Of a stretch of 64,000 nucleotides of DNA, positions 22,801 to 35,841 are shown piece after piece. The notes under the pieces were generated by a model. The model did no database searches and was not told where the DNA came from. It was given only the letters and a program-made list of their open reading frames with translations. Numbering within the stretch: position 1 is the stretch's first letter; each line of letters opens with the position of its first letter. Source of the stretch: Chlorocebus sabaeus (taxonomy: Eukaryota; Chordata; Mammalia; Primates; Cercopithecidae). The stretch is from contig NW_027328070.1 of NCBI RefSeq assembly GCF_047675955.1, positions 558,001 through 622,000 on the forward strand. Reading direction: 5' to 3'. A program made the position numbers and the translations under genes.

Positions 22801-25211
22801 CTCAAGAAGCCTTTCTATAAGACTGTTCTTGTGGAATTTGCAAAGTGATACTTGGAAGCCCATAGGGGGCTATTTTTAAAATGGAAATATCCTAGGATAA
22901 AAACCGAAAAGAAGCTGTCTGAGAAACTGCTTTGTGTTGTGTTAGTTCATCTCACAGTGTTACAGCTTTCCCCTCAAGAAGCCCTTCACTAAGACTGTTC
23001 TTATGAAATTTGCAAACTGATATTTGTAATCCCATAGAGGACTTTGGTGAAAAAGGAAATATCTTTCGTTAAAAACTGGAAAGAAGATTTCTGAGAAACT
23101 GCTTTGTGTTCTGTTAATTCATCTCAGAGAGTTACAGATTTCCCCTCAAGAGGCCGTTCACTAAGACTGTTCTTGTGGAATTTGCAAAGTGATATTTTGA
23201 AGCCCATAGTGGACTATGGTGAAAAAGGAAATATCTTCCGCTAAAAACTGGAAAGAACCTTTCTGAGAAACTGCTCGGTGTTCTGTTAATTCATCTCACA
23301 GAGTTACAGCTTTCCTATCATGAAGCCGATCACTAAGGCTGTTCTTTTGGAATATGCAAAGTGATTTTTGGAAGCCCATAGAGGGCTACGGTGAAAAAGG
23401 AAATATCCTAAGACAAAAACTGAAAAGAAGCTTTCTGAGAAACTGCTTTGTGTTCTGTTAATTCATCTCACAGAGTTACATTTCCCTCTAAAAGCCTTTC
23501 GCTAAGGCTGTTGTCGAATTTGCAAAGTGATATTTGGAAGCCCATAGAGGGCTATGGTGAAAAAGGAAATATCTTCAGTTAAAAACTGGAAAGAAGCTTT
23601 CTGAGAAACTGCCATGTGTTCTGATAATAGACCTCACCCAGTTACAGCTTTCCCTTCAAGAAGCCTTTCGCTAAGACTGTTGTTGTGGGATTTGCAAAAT
23701 GATATTTGGAAGCCCATAGAGCGCTATGGTGAAAAAGGAAATATCTTCTGTTACAAAGCGGAAAGAAGCTTTCTGAGAAACTCCTTTTTGTTCTGTTAAT
23801 TCACCTCAAAGAGTTACAGCTTTCCACTCAATAATTCTTTCGCTAAGACTGTTCTTGTGGAATTTGCAAAGTGAGATTTGGAAGCCCATAGAGGTCTATG
23901 GTGAAAAAGGAAATATCGTAAGATAAAAACTGAAAAGAAGCTTTCTGAGAAATTGCTTTGTGTTCTGTTAATTCATCTCACATAGTTACAACATTTCCCT
24001 CTAAAAGCCTTTCGCTAAGACTGTTCTTGTGGAATTTGCAAAGTGATATTTGGAAGCCCATACTGGGTTATGTTGAAAAAGGAAATATCTTCGGTTAAAA
24101 ACTGAAAAGAAGCTTTTTGAGAAACTGCTTTGTGTTCTGTTAATTCATCTCACAGAGTTACAACTTTCCCCTCAGGAAGCCTTTTGCTAAGACTGTTCTT
24201 GTGAAACTTGCAAAGTGATATTTGGAAGCCCATAGAGGGCTACGGTGAAAAAGGAAATATCCTCCGTTAGAAACTGGAAAGAAGCTATCTGAGAAACTGC
24301 TTTGTGTTCTGTTAATTCATCTCACAGAGTTACAGTTTTCCCCTCCAGAAGTCTTTTGCTTCCACAGTTCTTGTGGAATTTGCATAGTGATATTTGTAAT
24401 CCCATAGAGGGCTATGGTGAAAATGGAAATACCTTCAATTAAAAAATGAAAAGAAGCTTTCCGAGAAACTGCTTTGTGTTCTGTTAATTCATCTCAAAGA
24501 ATTACAGCTTTCCCCTCAAGAAGCCTTCTGCTAAGACTGTTTTTGAGGAATTCCCAAAGTGATATGTGGAAGCCCATAGAGGGCTAGGGTGAAAATGGAA
24601 ATATCCTAAGATACTTACCGAAGAGAAGCTGTCTGAAAAACTGCTTTGTGTTCTGTTAGTTCATCTCACAGAGCTACAGCTTTTCCCTCAAGAAGCCGTT
24701 CATTAAGACTGTTTTGTGAAATTTGGAAAGTGATATTTGGAAACCCATAGAGGACTATGGTGAAAAAGGAAATATCTTCCGTTAAAAACTGGAAAGAAGC
24801 ATTCTGAGAAAATGCCGTGTCGTCTGTTAATACGTCTCACTGAGTTACAGCTTTCCTCTCAAGAAGCCTTTCGCTAAGACTGTTCTTGTGGGATTTGCAA
24901 TGTGATATTTGGAAGCCCATAGAGGACTATGGTGAGAAAGGAAATATCCTCCGTTAAAAACTGGAAAGAAGATTTGTGAGAAAATGCTTTGTGTTCTGTT
25001 AATTCATCTCACAGAGTTAGAGCTTTCCCCTCAAGAAGCCTTTCGCTAAGACTGTTCTTGTGGAATTTGCAAAGTGATATTTGGAAGCCCATAGAGGTCT
25101 ATGGTGAAAAAGGAAATATCCTCAGTTAAAAACTGGAAAGAAGCTTTCTGAGAAACTGCTTTGTGTTCAGTTAGTTCCTCTCACAGAGTTACAGCTTTCC
25201 CCTCAAGAAGG
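19895..25211. repeat. HOR copy B4, 31-monomer form
   Basis: This copy is 5317 bp. It shares c at 22224 and a at 23003 with B2. Private changes are gtggagtttgc near 22490, gatttttgg near 23365, and a tight cluster of four substitutions in M20 between 23276 and 23292 that restores consensus-like bases at two of the four sites. Confidence 0.95.
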
Positions 25212-28200
25212 CTTTCGCTAAGACTGTTCATGTCGAATTTTCAAAGTGATAATTGGAATCCCATAGAGGGCTATGGTGAAAAAGGAAATATCCTAAGGTA
25301 AAAACTGAAAAGTAGGTTTCTGAGAAAATGTTTTGTGTTCTGTTAATTCATCTTACAGAGTTACAGCTTTACCCTCAAGAAGCCTTTCGCTAAGACTTTT
25401 CTTCTGGAATTTGCAAAGTGATATTTGGAAACCCTATAGCCCTATGGTGAAAATGGAAATATCCTAAGATAAAAAACGAAAAGAAGGTTTCTGAGAAACT
25501 TCTTTGAATTCTTTTAATTCATCTTACAGATTTACAGCTTTTATCTCCAGAATCCTTTGGCTAAGACTGTTCTTGTGGAATTTGCAAAATGTTTTTGGAA
25601 GCCCATAGAGGGCTATGCTGAAAAAGGAAATATCCTACGATAAAAACTGAAAAGAAGCTTTCTGAGAAACTGCTTTGTGTTCTGTTAATTCATCTCAGAG
25701 AGTTACAGCTTTCCCCTCAAGAAGTCTTTCACAAAGACTGTTCTTGTGTAATTTGCAAAGTGATATTTGGAAGACCATAGAGGGCTATGTTGAAAAAGGA
25801 AATATAGTAAGATAAAATCCGAAAAGAAGCTTTCTGAGAAACTGCTTTGTGTTCTGTTAATTCATCTCAAAGTGTCACAGATTTCCCCTCATGAGGCCGT
25901 TCACTAAGACTGTTCTTCTGAAATTTGGAAGGTGATATTTAGAATCTCATAGAGGGCAATGGTGAAAAAGGAAATATTTTCCGATACAAACTGTAAAGAA
26001 GCTTTCTGATAAACTGCTTTGTGTTCTGTTAGTTCATCTCACAGAGTTACAGCTTTCCCTTCAAGAAGCAGTTCACTGAGACTATTCTTGCGAAATTTGC
26101 AAAGTGATATTAGAAAACTCCTAGAGGGCTATGGTGAAAAAGGAAATATCTTCCGTTAAAAACTGGAAAGAAGCTTTTTGAGAAACTGCCGTGTGTTCTG
26201 TTAAAGCATCTCACCGAGTTACAGCTTTCCCCTCAAGAAGGCTTTCGCTAAGACTGTTCTTGTGGGATTTGCAAAGTGATATTTGGAAGTCCCTAGAGGG
26301 CTATGGTGAAAAAGGAAATATCTTTCGTTAAAAACTGGAAAGAAGATATCTGAGAAACTGCTTTGTGTTCTGTTAATTCATCTCACAGAGTTACAGTTTT
26401 CCCCTCCAGAAGTCTTTCGCTTCCACTGTTCTTGTGGAATTTGCATAGTGATATTTGGAATCCCATAGAGGGCTATGGTGAAAATGGAAATAACTTCAGT
26501 TAAAAAATGAAAAGAAGCTTTCCGAGAAACTGCTTTGTGTTCTGTTAATTCATCTCAAAGAGTTACAGCTTTCCCCTCAAGAAGCCTTCCGCTAAGACTG
26601 TTTTTGAGGAATTTCCAAAGTGATATGTGGAAGCCCATAGAGGGCTATGGTGAAAATGGAAATATCGTAAGATACTTACCGAAAAGAAGCTGTCTGAAAA
26701 ACTGCTTTGTGTTCTGTTAGTTCATCTCACAGAGCTACAGCTTTTCCCTCAAGAAGCCGTTCACTAAGACTGTTTTGTGAAATTTGCAAAGTGATATTTG
26801 GAAGCCCATAGAGGGCTAAGGTGAAAAAGGAAATATCTTCCGTTAAAAACTGGAAAGAACCATTCTGAGAAAATGCGGTGTGTTCTGTTAGTACATATCA
26901 CCGAGCTACAGCTTTCCCCTCAGGAAGCCGTTCACTAAGACTGTTCTTGTGGAATTGCAAAGTGATATTTGGAGGCACATAGAGGGCAATGGTGAAAAAG
27001 GAAACATCCTAAGATAAAAACTGAAAAGAAGCTTTCTGAGAAACTGCTTTGTGTTCTGTTAATTCAACTCACAGTTACTCTTTTACCTCAGGAAGCCTTT
27101 CGCTAAGGCTGTTGTTGTGGAATTTACAAAGTGATATTTTGAAGCCCATAGAGGGCTATGGTGAAAAAGGAAATACCTTCAGTTAAAAACTGAAAAGAAG
27201 CTTTCTGAGAAACTGCTTTGTGTTCTGTTAATTCATCTCAAAGAGTTACTGCTTTTGCCTCAAGAATCCTTCCGCTAAGACTGTTTTCGTGGAATTTCCA
27301 AAGTGATATTTCGATACCCATAGTAGGCTATGGTGAAAATGGAAATATCCTAAGATAAAAACCGAAAAGAAGCTGTATGGAAAGCTGCTTTGTGTTTTGT
27401 TAGTTCACTCACAGAGTTACAGCTTTCCCCTCAAGGAGCCGTTAACTAAGACTGTTTTGTGAAATTTGCAAAGTGATATTTGGAAGCCCATAGAGGGCTA
27501 AGGTGAAAAAGGAAATATCTTCCGCTAAAAACTGGAAAGAACCATTCTGAGAAAATGCGGTGTGTTCTGTTAGTACATATCACCGAGGTACAGCTTTCCT
27601 CTCAAGAAGCCTTTCGCTAAGACTGTTCTTGTGGGATTTCCAAAGTGATATTTGGAAGCCCATAGAGGGCTATAGTGAAAAAGGAAATATCTTCAGTTAA
27701 ATACTGGAAAGAAGCTTTCTGAAAGACTGCTTTGTGTTCTGTTAATTCATCTCACAGAGTTACAGCTTCCCCCCTCAAGAAGCCTTTCGCTAAGACTGTT
27801 CTTGTGGAATTTGCAAAGTCATATTTGGAAGCCCATAGAGGACTATGGTGAAAAAGGAACTAACTTCCGTTAAAAACTGGAAAGAAGATTTGTGAGAAAC
27901 TGCTTTGTGTTCTGTTAATTCAACTCACAGAGTTACAGATTTCCCCTTCAGAAGCCTTTCGCTAAGACTGTTCTTCTGGAATTTGCAAAGTGATATTTGG
28001 AAGCCCATGGAGGGCTACGGTGAAAAGGGAAATAACTTCCGTTAAAAACTGGAAAGAAGCTTTCTGAGAAACTGCCGTGTGTTCTGTTAATACATCTCAC
28101 CGAGTTACAGCTTTCCCCTCAAGAAGCCTTTCTATAAGACTGTTCTTGTGGAATTTGCAAAGTGATACTTGGAAGCCCATAGGGGGCTATTTTTAAAATG

Positions 28201-30527
28201 GAAATATCCTAGGATAAAAACCGAAAAGAAGCTGTCTGAGAAACTGCTTTGTGTTGTGTTAGTTCATCTCACAGTGTTACAGCTTTCCCCTCAAGAAGCC
28301 CTTCACTAAGACTGTTCTTGTGAAATTTGCAAACTGATATTTGTAATCCCATAGAGGACTTTGGTGAAAAAGGAAATATCTTTCGTTAAAAACTGGAAAG
28401 AAGATTTCTGAGAAACTGCTTTGTGTTCTGTTAATTCATCTCAGAGAGTTACAGATTTCCCCTCAAGAGGCCGTTCACTAAGACTGTTCTTGTGGAATTT
28501 GCAAAGTGATATTTTGAAGCCCATAGTGGACTATGGTGAAAAAGGAAATATCTTCCGCTAAAAACTGGAAAGAACCTTTCTGAGAAACTGCTTTGTGTTC
28601 CGTTAATTAATCTCACAGAGTTACAGCTTTCCTATCATGAAGCCGATCACTAAGGCTGTTCTTTTGGAATATGCAAAGTGATATTTGGAAGCCCATAGAG
28701 GGCTACGGTGAAAAAGGAAATATCCTAAGACAAAAACTGAAAAGAAGCTTTCTGAGAAACTGCTTTGTGTTCTGTTAATTCATCTCACAGAGTTACATTT
28801 CCCTCTAAAAGCCTTTCGCTAAGGCTGTTGTCGAATTTGCAAAGTGATATTTGGAAGCCCATAGAGGGCTATGGTGAAAAAGGAAATATCTTCAGTTAAA
28901 AACTGGAAAGAAGCTTTCTGAGAAACTGCCATGTGTTCTGATAATAGACCTCACCCAGTTACAGCTTTCCCTTCAAGAAGCCTTTCGCTAAGACTGTTGT
29001 TGTGGGATTTGCAAAATGATATTTGGAAGCCCATAGAGCGCTATGGTGAAAAAGGAAATATCTTCTGTTACAAAGCGGAAAGAAGCTTTCTGAGAAACTC
29101 CTTTTTGTTCTGTTAATTCACCTCAAAGAGTTACAGCTTTCCACTCAATAATTCTTTCGCTAAGACTGTTCTTGTGGAATTTGCAAAGTGAGATTTGGAA
29201 GCCCATAGAGGTCTATGGTGAAAAAGGAAATATCGTAAGATAAAAACTGAAAAGAAGCTTTCTGAGAAATTGCTTTGTGTTCTGTTAATTCATCTCACAT
29301 AGTTACAACATTTCCCTCTAAAAGCCTTTCGCTAAGACTGTTCTTGTGGAATTTGCAAAGTGATATTTGGAAGCCCATACAGGGTTATGTTGAAAAAGGA
29401 AATATCTTCGGTTAAAAACTGAAAAGAAGCTTTTTGAGAAACTGCTTTGTGTTCTGTTAATTCATCTCACAGAGTTACAACTTTCCCCTCAGGAAGCCTT
29501 TTGCTAAGACTGTTCTTGTGAAACTTGCAAACTGATATTTGGAAGCCCATAGAGGGCTACGGTGAAAAAGGAAATATCCTCCGTTAGAAACTGGAAAGAA
29601 GCTATCTGAGAAACTGCTTTGTGTTCTGTTAATTCATCTCACAGAGTTACAGTTTTCCCCTCCAGAAGTCTTTTGCTTCCACAGTTCTTGTGGAATTTGC
29701 ATAGTGATATTTGTAATCCCATAGAGGGCTATGGTGAAAATGGAAATACCTTCAATTAAAAAATGAAAAGAAGCTTTCCGAGAAACTGCTTTGTGTTCTG
29801 TTAATTCATCTCAAAGAATTACAGCTTTCCCCTCAAGAAGCCTTCTGCTAAGACTGTTTTTGAGGAATTCCCAAAGTGATATGTGGAAGCCCATAGAGGG
29901 CTAGGGTGAAAATGGAAATATCCTAAGATACTTACCGAAGAGAAGCTGTCTGAAAAACTGCTTTGTGTTCTGTTAGTTCATCTCACAGAGCTACAGCTTT
30001 TCCCTCAAGAAGCCGTTCATTAAGACTGTTTTGTGAAATTGGAAAGTGATATTTGGAAACCCATAGAGGACTATGGTGAAAAAGGAAATATCTTCCGTTA
30101 AAAACTGGAAAGAAGCATTCTGAGAAAATGCCGTGTCGTCTGTTAATACGTCTCACTGAGTTACAGCTTTCCTCTCAAGAAGCCTTTCGCTAAGACTGTT
30201 CTTGTGGGATTTGCAATGTGATATTTGGAAGCCCATAGAGGACTATGGTGAGAAAGGAAATATCCTCCGTTAAAAACTGGAAAGAAGATTTGTGAGAAAA
30301 TGCTTTGTGTTCTGTTAATTCATCTCACAGAGTTAGAGCTTTCCCCTCAAGAAGCCTTTCGCTAAGACTGTTCTTGTGGAATTTGCAAAGTGATATTTGG
30401 AAGCCCATAGAGGTCTATGGTGAAAAAGGAAATATCCTCAGTTAAAAACTGGAAAGAAGCTTTCTGAGAAACTGCTTTGTGTTCAGTTAGTTCCTCTCAC
30501 AGAGTTACAGCTTTCCCCTCAAGAAGG
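25212..30527. repeat. HOR copy B5, 31-monomer form
   Basis: This copy is 5316 bp; a single T is missing in M28 near 30037 (gtgaaattggaaag). It shares ggaaggtgata in M4 (near 25931) with B6, and tttggctaag in M2 (near 25559) with C1. Private changes are catacaggg near 29380 and gcaaactgat in M25 near 29530. Confidence 0.95.
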
Positions 30528-33500
30528 CTTTCGCTAAGACTGTTCATGTCGAATTTTCAAAGTGATAATTGGAATCCCATAGAGGGCTATGGTGAAAAAG
30601 GAAATATCCTAAGGTAAAAACTGAAAAGTAGGTTTCTGAGAAAATGTTTTGTGTTCTGTTAATTCATCTTACAGAGTTACAGCTTTACCCTCAAGAAGCC
30701 TTTCGCTAAGACTTTTCTTCTGGAATTTGCAAAGTGATATTTGGAAACCCTATAGCCCTATGGTGAAAATGGAAATATCCTAAGATAAAAAACGAAAAGA
30801 AGGTTTCTGAGAAACTTCTTTGAATTCTTTTAATTCATCTTACAGATTTACAGCTTTTATCTCCAGAATCCTTTCGCTAAGACTGTTCTTGTGGAATTTG
30901 CAAAATGTTTTTGGAAGCCCATAGAGGGCTATGCTGAAAAAGGAAATATCCTACGATAAAAACTGAAAAGAAGCTTTCTGAGAAACTGCTTTGTGTTCTG
31001 TTAATTCATCTCAGAGAGTTACAGCTTTCCCCTCAAGAAGTCTTTCACAAAGACTGTTCTTGTGTAATTTGCAAAGTGATATTTGGAAGACCATAGAGGG
31101 CTATGTTGAAAAAGGAAATATAGTAAGATAAAATCCGAAAAGAAGCTTTCTGAGAAACTGCTTTGTGTTCTGTTAATTCATCTCAAAGTGTCACAGATTT
31201 CCCCTCATGAGGCCGTTCACTAAGACTGTTCTTCTGAAATTTGGAAGGTGATATTTAGAATCTCATAGAGGGCAATGGTGAAAAAGGAAATATTTTCCGA
31301 TACAAACTGTAAAGAAGCTTTCTGATAAACTGCTTTGTGTTCTGTTAGTTCATCTCACAGAGTTACAGCTTTCCCTTCAAGAAGCAGTTCACTGAGACTA
31401 TTCTTGCGAAATTTGCAAAGTGATATTAGAAAACTCCTAGAGGGCTATGGTGAAAAAGGAAATATCTTCCGTTAAAAACTGGAAAGAAGCTTTTTGAGAA
31501 ACTGCCGTGTGTTCTGTTAAAGCATCTCACCGAGTTACAGCTTTCCCCTCAAGAAGGCTTTCGCTAAGACTGTTCTTGTGGGATTTGCAAAGTGATATTT
31601 GGAAGTCCCTAGAGGGCTATGGTGAAAAAGGAAATATCTTTCGTTAAAAACTGGAAAGAAGATATCTGAGAAACTGCTTTGTGTTCTGTTAATTCATCTC
31701 ACAGAGTTACAGTTTTCCCCTCCAGAAGTCTTTCGCTTCCACTGTTCTTGTGGAATTTGCATAGTGATATTTGGAATCCCATAGAGGGCTATGGTGAAAA
31801 TGGAAATAACTTCAGTTAAAAAATGAAAAGAAGCTTTCCGAGAAACTGCTTTGTGTTCTGTTAATTCATCTCAAAGAGTTACAGCTTTCCCCTCAAGAAG
31901 CCTTCCGCTAAGACTGTTTTTGAGGAATTTCCAAAGTGATATGTGGAAGCCCATAGAGGGCTATGGTGAAAATGGAAATATCGTGAGATACTTACCGAAA
32001 AGAAGCTGTCTGAAAAACTGCTTTGTGTTCTGTTAGTTCATCTCACAGAGCTACAGCTTTTCCCTCAAGAAGCCGTTCACTAAGACTGTTTTGTGAAATT
32101 TGCAAAGTGATATTTGGAAGCCCATAGAGGGCTAAGGTGAAAAAGGAAATATCTTCCGTTAAAAACTGGAAAGAACCATTCTGAGAAAATGCGGTGTGTT
32201 CTGTTAGTACATATCACCGAGCTACAGCTTTCCCCTCAGGAAGCCGTTCACTAAGACTGTTCTTGTGGAATTGCAAAGTGATATTTGGAGGCACATAGAG
32301 GGCAATGGTGAAAAAGGAAACATCCTAAGATAAAAACTGAAAAGAAGCTTTCTGAGAAACTGCTTTGTGTTCTGTTAATTCAACTCACAGTTACTCTTTT
32401 ACCTCAGGAAGCCTTTCGCTAAGGCTGTTGTTGTGGAATTTACAAAGTGATATTTTGAAGCCCATAGAGGGCTATGGTGAAAAAGGAAATACCTTCAGTT
32501 AAAAACTGAAAAGAAGCTTTCTGAGAAACTGCTTTGTGTTCTGTTAATTCATCTCAAAGAGTTACTGCTTTTGCCTCAAGAATCCTTCCGCTAAGACTGT
32601 TTTCGTGGAATTTCCAAAGTGATATTTCGATACCCATAGTAGGCTATGGTGAAAATGGAAATATCCTAAGATAAAAACCGAAAAGAAGCTGTATGGAAAG
32701 CTGCTTTGTGTTTTGTTAGTTCACTCACAGAGTTACAGCTTTCCCCTCAAGGAGCCGTTAACTAAGACTGTTTTGTGAAATTTGCAAAGTGATATTTGGA
32801 AGCCCATAGAGGGCTAAGGTGAAAAAGGAAATATCTTCCGCTAAAAACTGGAAAGAACCATTCTGAGAAAATGCGGTGTGTTCTGTTAGTACATATCACC
32901 GAGGTACATCTTTCCTCTCAAGAAGCCTTTCGCTAAGACTGTTCTTGTGGGATTTCCAAAGTGATATTTGGAAGCCCATAGAGGGCTATAGTGAAAAAGG
33001 AAATATCTTCAGTTAAATACTGGAAAGAAGCTTTCTGAAAGACTGCTTTGTGTTCTGTTAATTCATCTCACAGAGTTACAGCTTCCCCCCTCAAGAAGCC
33101 TTTCGCTAAGACTGTTCTTGTGGAATTTGCAAAGTCATATTTGGAAGCCCATAGAGGACTATGGTGAAAAAGGAACTAACTTCCGTTAAAAACTGGAAAG
33201 AAGATTTGTGAGAAACTGCTTTGTGTTCTGTTAATTCAACTCACAGAGTTACAGATTTCCCCTTCAGAAGCCTTTCGCTAAGACTGTTCTTCTGGAATTT
33301 GCAAAGTGATATTTGGAAGCCCATGGAGGGCTACGGTGAAAAGGGAAATAACTTCCGTTAAAAACTGGAAAGAAGCTTTCTGAGAAACTGCCGTGTGTTC
33401 TGTTAATACATCTCACCGAGTTACAGCTTTCCCCTCAAGAAGCCTTTCTATAAGACTGTTCTTGTGGAATTTGCAAAGTGATACTTGGAAGCCCATAGGG

Positions 33501-35841
33501 GGCTATTTTTAAAATGGAAATATCCTAGGATAAAAACCGAAAAGAAGCTGTCTGAGAAACTGCTTTGTGTTGTGTTAGTTCATCTCACAGTGTTACAGCT
33601 TTCCCCTCAAGAAGCCCTTCACTAAGACTGTTCTTGTGAAATTTGCAAACTGATATTTGTAATCCCATAGAGGACTTTGGTGAAAAAGGAAATATCTTTC
33701 GTTAAAAACTGGAAAGAAGATTTCTGAGAAACTGCTTTGTGTTCTGTTAATTCATCTCAGAGAGTTACAGATTTCCCCTCAAGAGGCCGTTCACTAAGAC
33801 TGTTCTTGTGGAATTTGCAAAGTGATATTTTGAAGCCCATAGTGGACTATGGTGAAAAAGGAAATATCTTCCGCTAAAAACTGGAAAGAACCTTTCTGAG
33901 AAACTGCTTTGTGTTCCGTTAATTAATCTCACAGAGTTACAGCTTTCCTATCATGAAGCCGATCACTAAGGCTGTTCTTTTGGAATATGCAAAGTGATAT
34001 TTGGAAGCCCATAGAGGGCTACGGTGAAAAAGGAAATATCCTAAGACAAAAACTGAAAAGAAGCTTTCTGAGAAACTGCTTTGTGTTCTGTTAATTCATC
34101 TCACAGAGTTACATTTCCCTCTAAAAGCCTTTCGCTAAGGCTGTTGTCGAATTTGCAAAGTGATATTTGGAAGCCCATAGAGGGCTATGGTGAAAAAGGA
34201 AATATCTTCAGTTAAAAACTGGAAAGAAGCTTTCTGAGAAACTGCCATGTGTTCTGATAATAGACCTCACCCAGTTACAGCTTTCCCTTCAAGAAGCCTT
34301 TCGCTAAGACTGTTGTGGGATTTGCAAAATGATATTTGGAAGCCCATAGAGCGCTATGGTGAAAAAGGAAATATCTTCTGTTACAAAGCGGAAAGAAGCT
34401 TTCTGAGAAACTCCTTTTTGTTCTGTTAATTCACCTCAAAGAGTTACAGCTTTCCACTCAATAATTCTTTCGCTAAGACTGTTCTTGTGGAATTTGCAAA
34501 GTGAGATTTGGAAGCCCATAGAGGTCTATGGTGAAAAAGGAAATATCGTAAGATAAAAACTGAAAAGAAGCTTTCTGAGAAATTGCTTTGTGTTCCGTTA
34601 ATTCATCTCACATAGTTACAACATTTCCCTCTAAAAGCCTTTCGCTAAGACTGTTCTTGTGGAATTTGCAAAGTGATATTTGGAAGCCCATACTGGGTTA
34701 TGTTGAAAAAGGAAATATCTTCGGTTAAAAACTGAAAAGAAGCTTTTTGAGAAACTGCTTTGTGTTCTGTTAATTCATCTCACAGAGTTACAACTTTCCC
34801 CTCAGGAAGCCTTTTGCTAAGACTGTTCTTGTGAAACTTGCAAAGTGATATTTGGAAGCCCATAGAGGGCTACGGTGAAAAAGGAAATATCCTCCGTTAG
34901 AAACTGGAAAGAAGCTATCTGAGAAACTGCTTTGTGTTCTGTTAATTCATCTCACAGAGTTACAGTTTTCCCCTCCAGAAGTCTTTCGCTTCCACAGTTC
35001 TTGTGGAATTTGCATAGTGATATTTGTAATCCCATAGAGGGCTATGGTGAAAATGGAATTACCTTCAATTAAAAAATGAAAAGAAGCTTTCCGAGAAACT
35101 GCTTTGTGTTCTGTTAATTCATCTCAAAGAATTACAGCTTTCCCCTCAAGAAGCCTTCTGCTAAGACTGTTTTTGAGGAATTCCCAAAGTGATATGTGGA
35201 AACCCATAGAGGGCTATGATGAAAATGGAAATATCCTAAGATACTTACCGAAGAGAAGCTGTCTGAAAAACTGCTTTGTGTTCTGTTAGTTCATCTCACA
35301 GAGCTACAGCTTTTCCCTCAAGAAGCCGTTCATTAAGACTGTTTTGTGAAATTTGGAAAGTGATATTTCGAAACCCATAGAGGACTATGGTGAAAAAGGA
35401 AATATCTTCCGTTAAAAACTGGAAAGAAGAATTCTGTGAAAATGCCGTGTCTTCTGTTAATACGTCTCACTGAGTTACAGCTTTCCTCTCAAGAAGCCTT
35501 TCGCTAAGACTGTTCTTGTGGGATTTGCAATGTGATATTTGGAAGCCCATAGAGGACTATGGTGAGAAAGGAAATATCCTCCGTTAAAAACTGGAAAGAA
35601 GATTTGTGAGAAAATGCTTTGTGTTCTGTTAATTCATCTCACAGAGTTAGAGCTTTCCCCTCAAGAAGCCTTTCGCTAAGACTGTTCTTGTGGAATTTGC
35701 AAAGTGATATTTGGAAGCCCATAGAGGTCTATGGTGAAAAAGGAAATATCCTCAGTTAAAAACTGGAAAGAAGCTTTCTGAGAAACTGCTTTGTGTTCAG
35801 TTAGTTCCTCTCACAGAGTTACAGCTTTCCCCTCAAGAAGG
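30528..35841. repeat. HOR copy B6, 31-monomer form, last regular 31-mer
   Basis: This copy is 5314 bp. A 3-bp loss in M22 near 34313 (gactgttgtggg) explains most of the shortfall. It shares the M4 ggaaggtg variant with B5. Its M26-M29 region has left the B2-B5 state: tttcgctt, ctatgatg in M27 near 35217, and gtcttctg. It has a private extra EcoRI site at 35429 in M29. It borders the rearranged zone. Confidence 0.94.
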
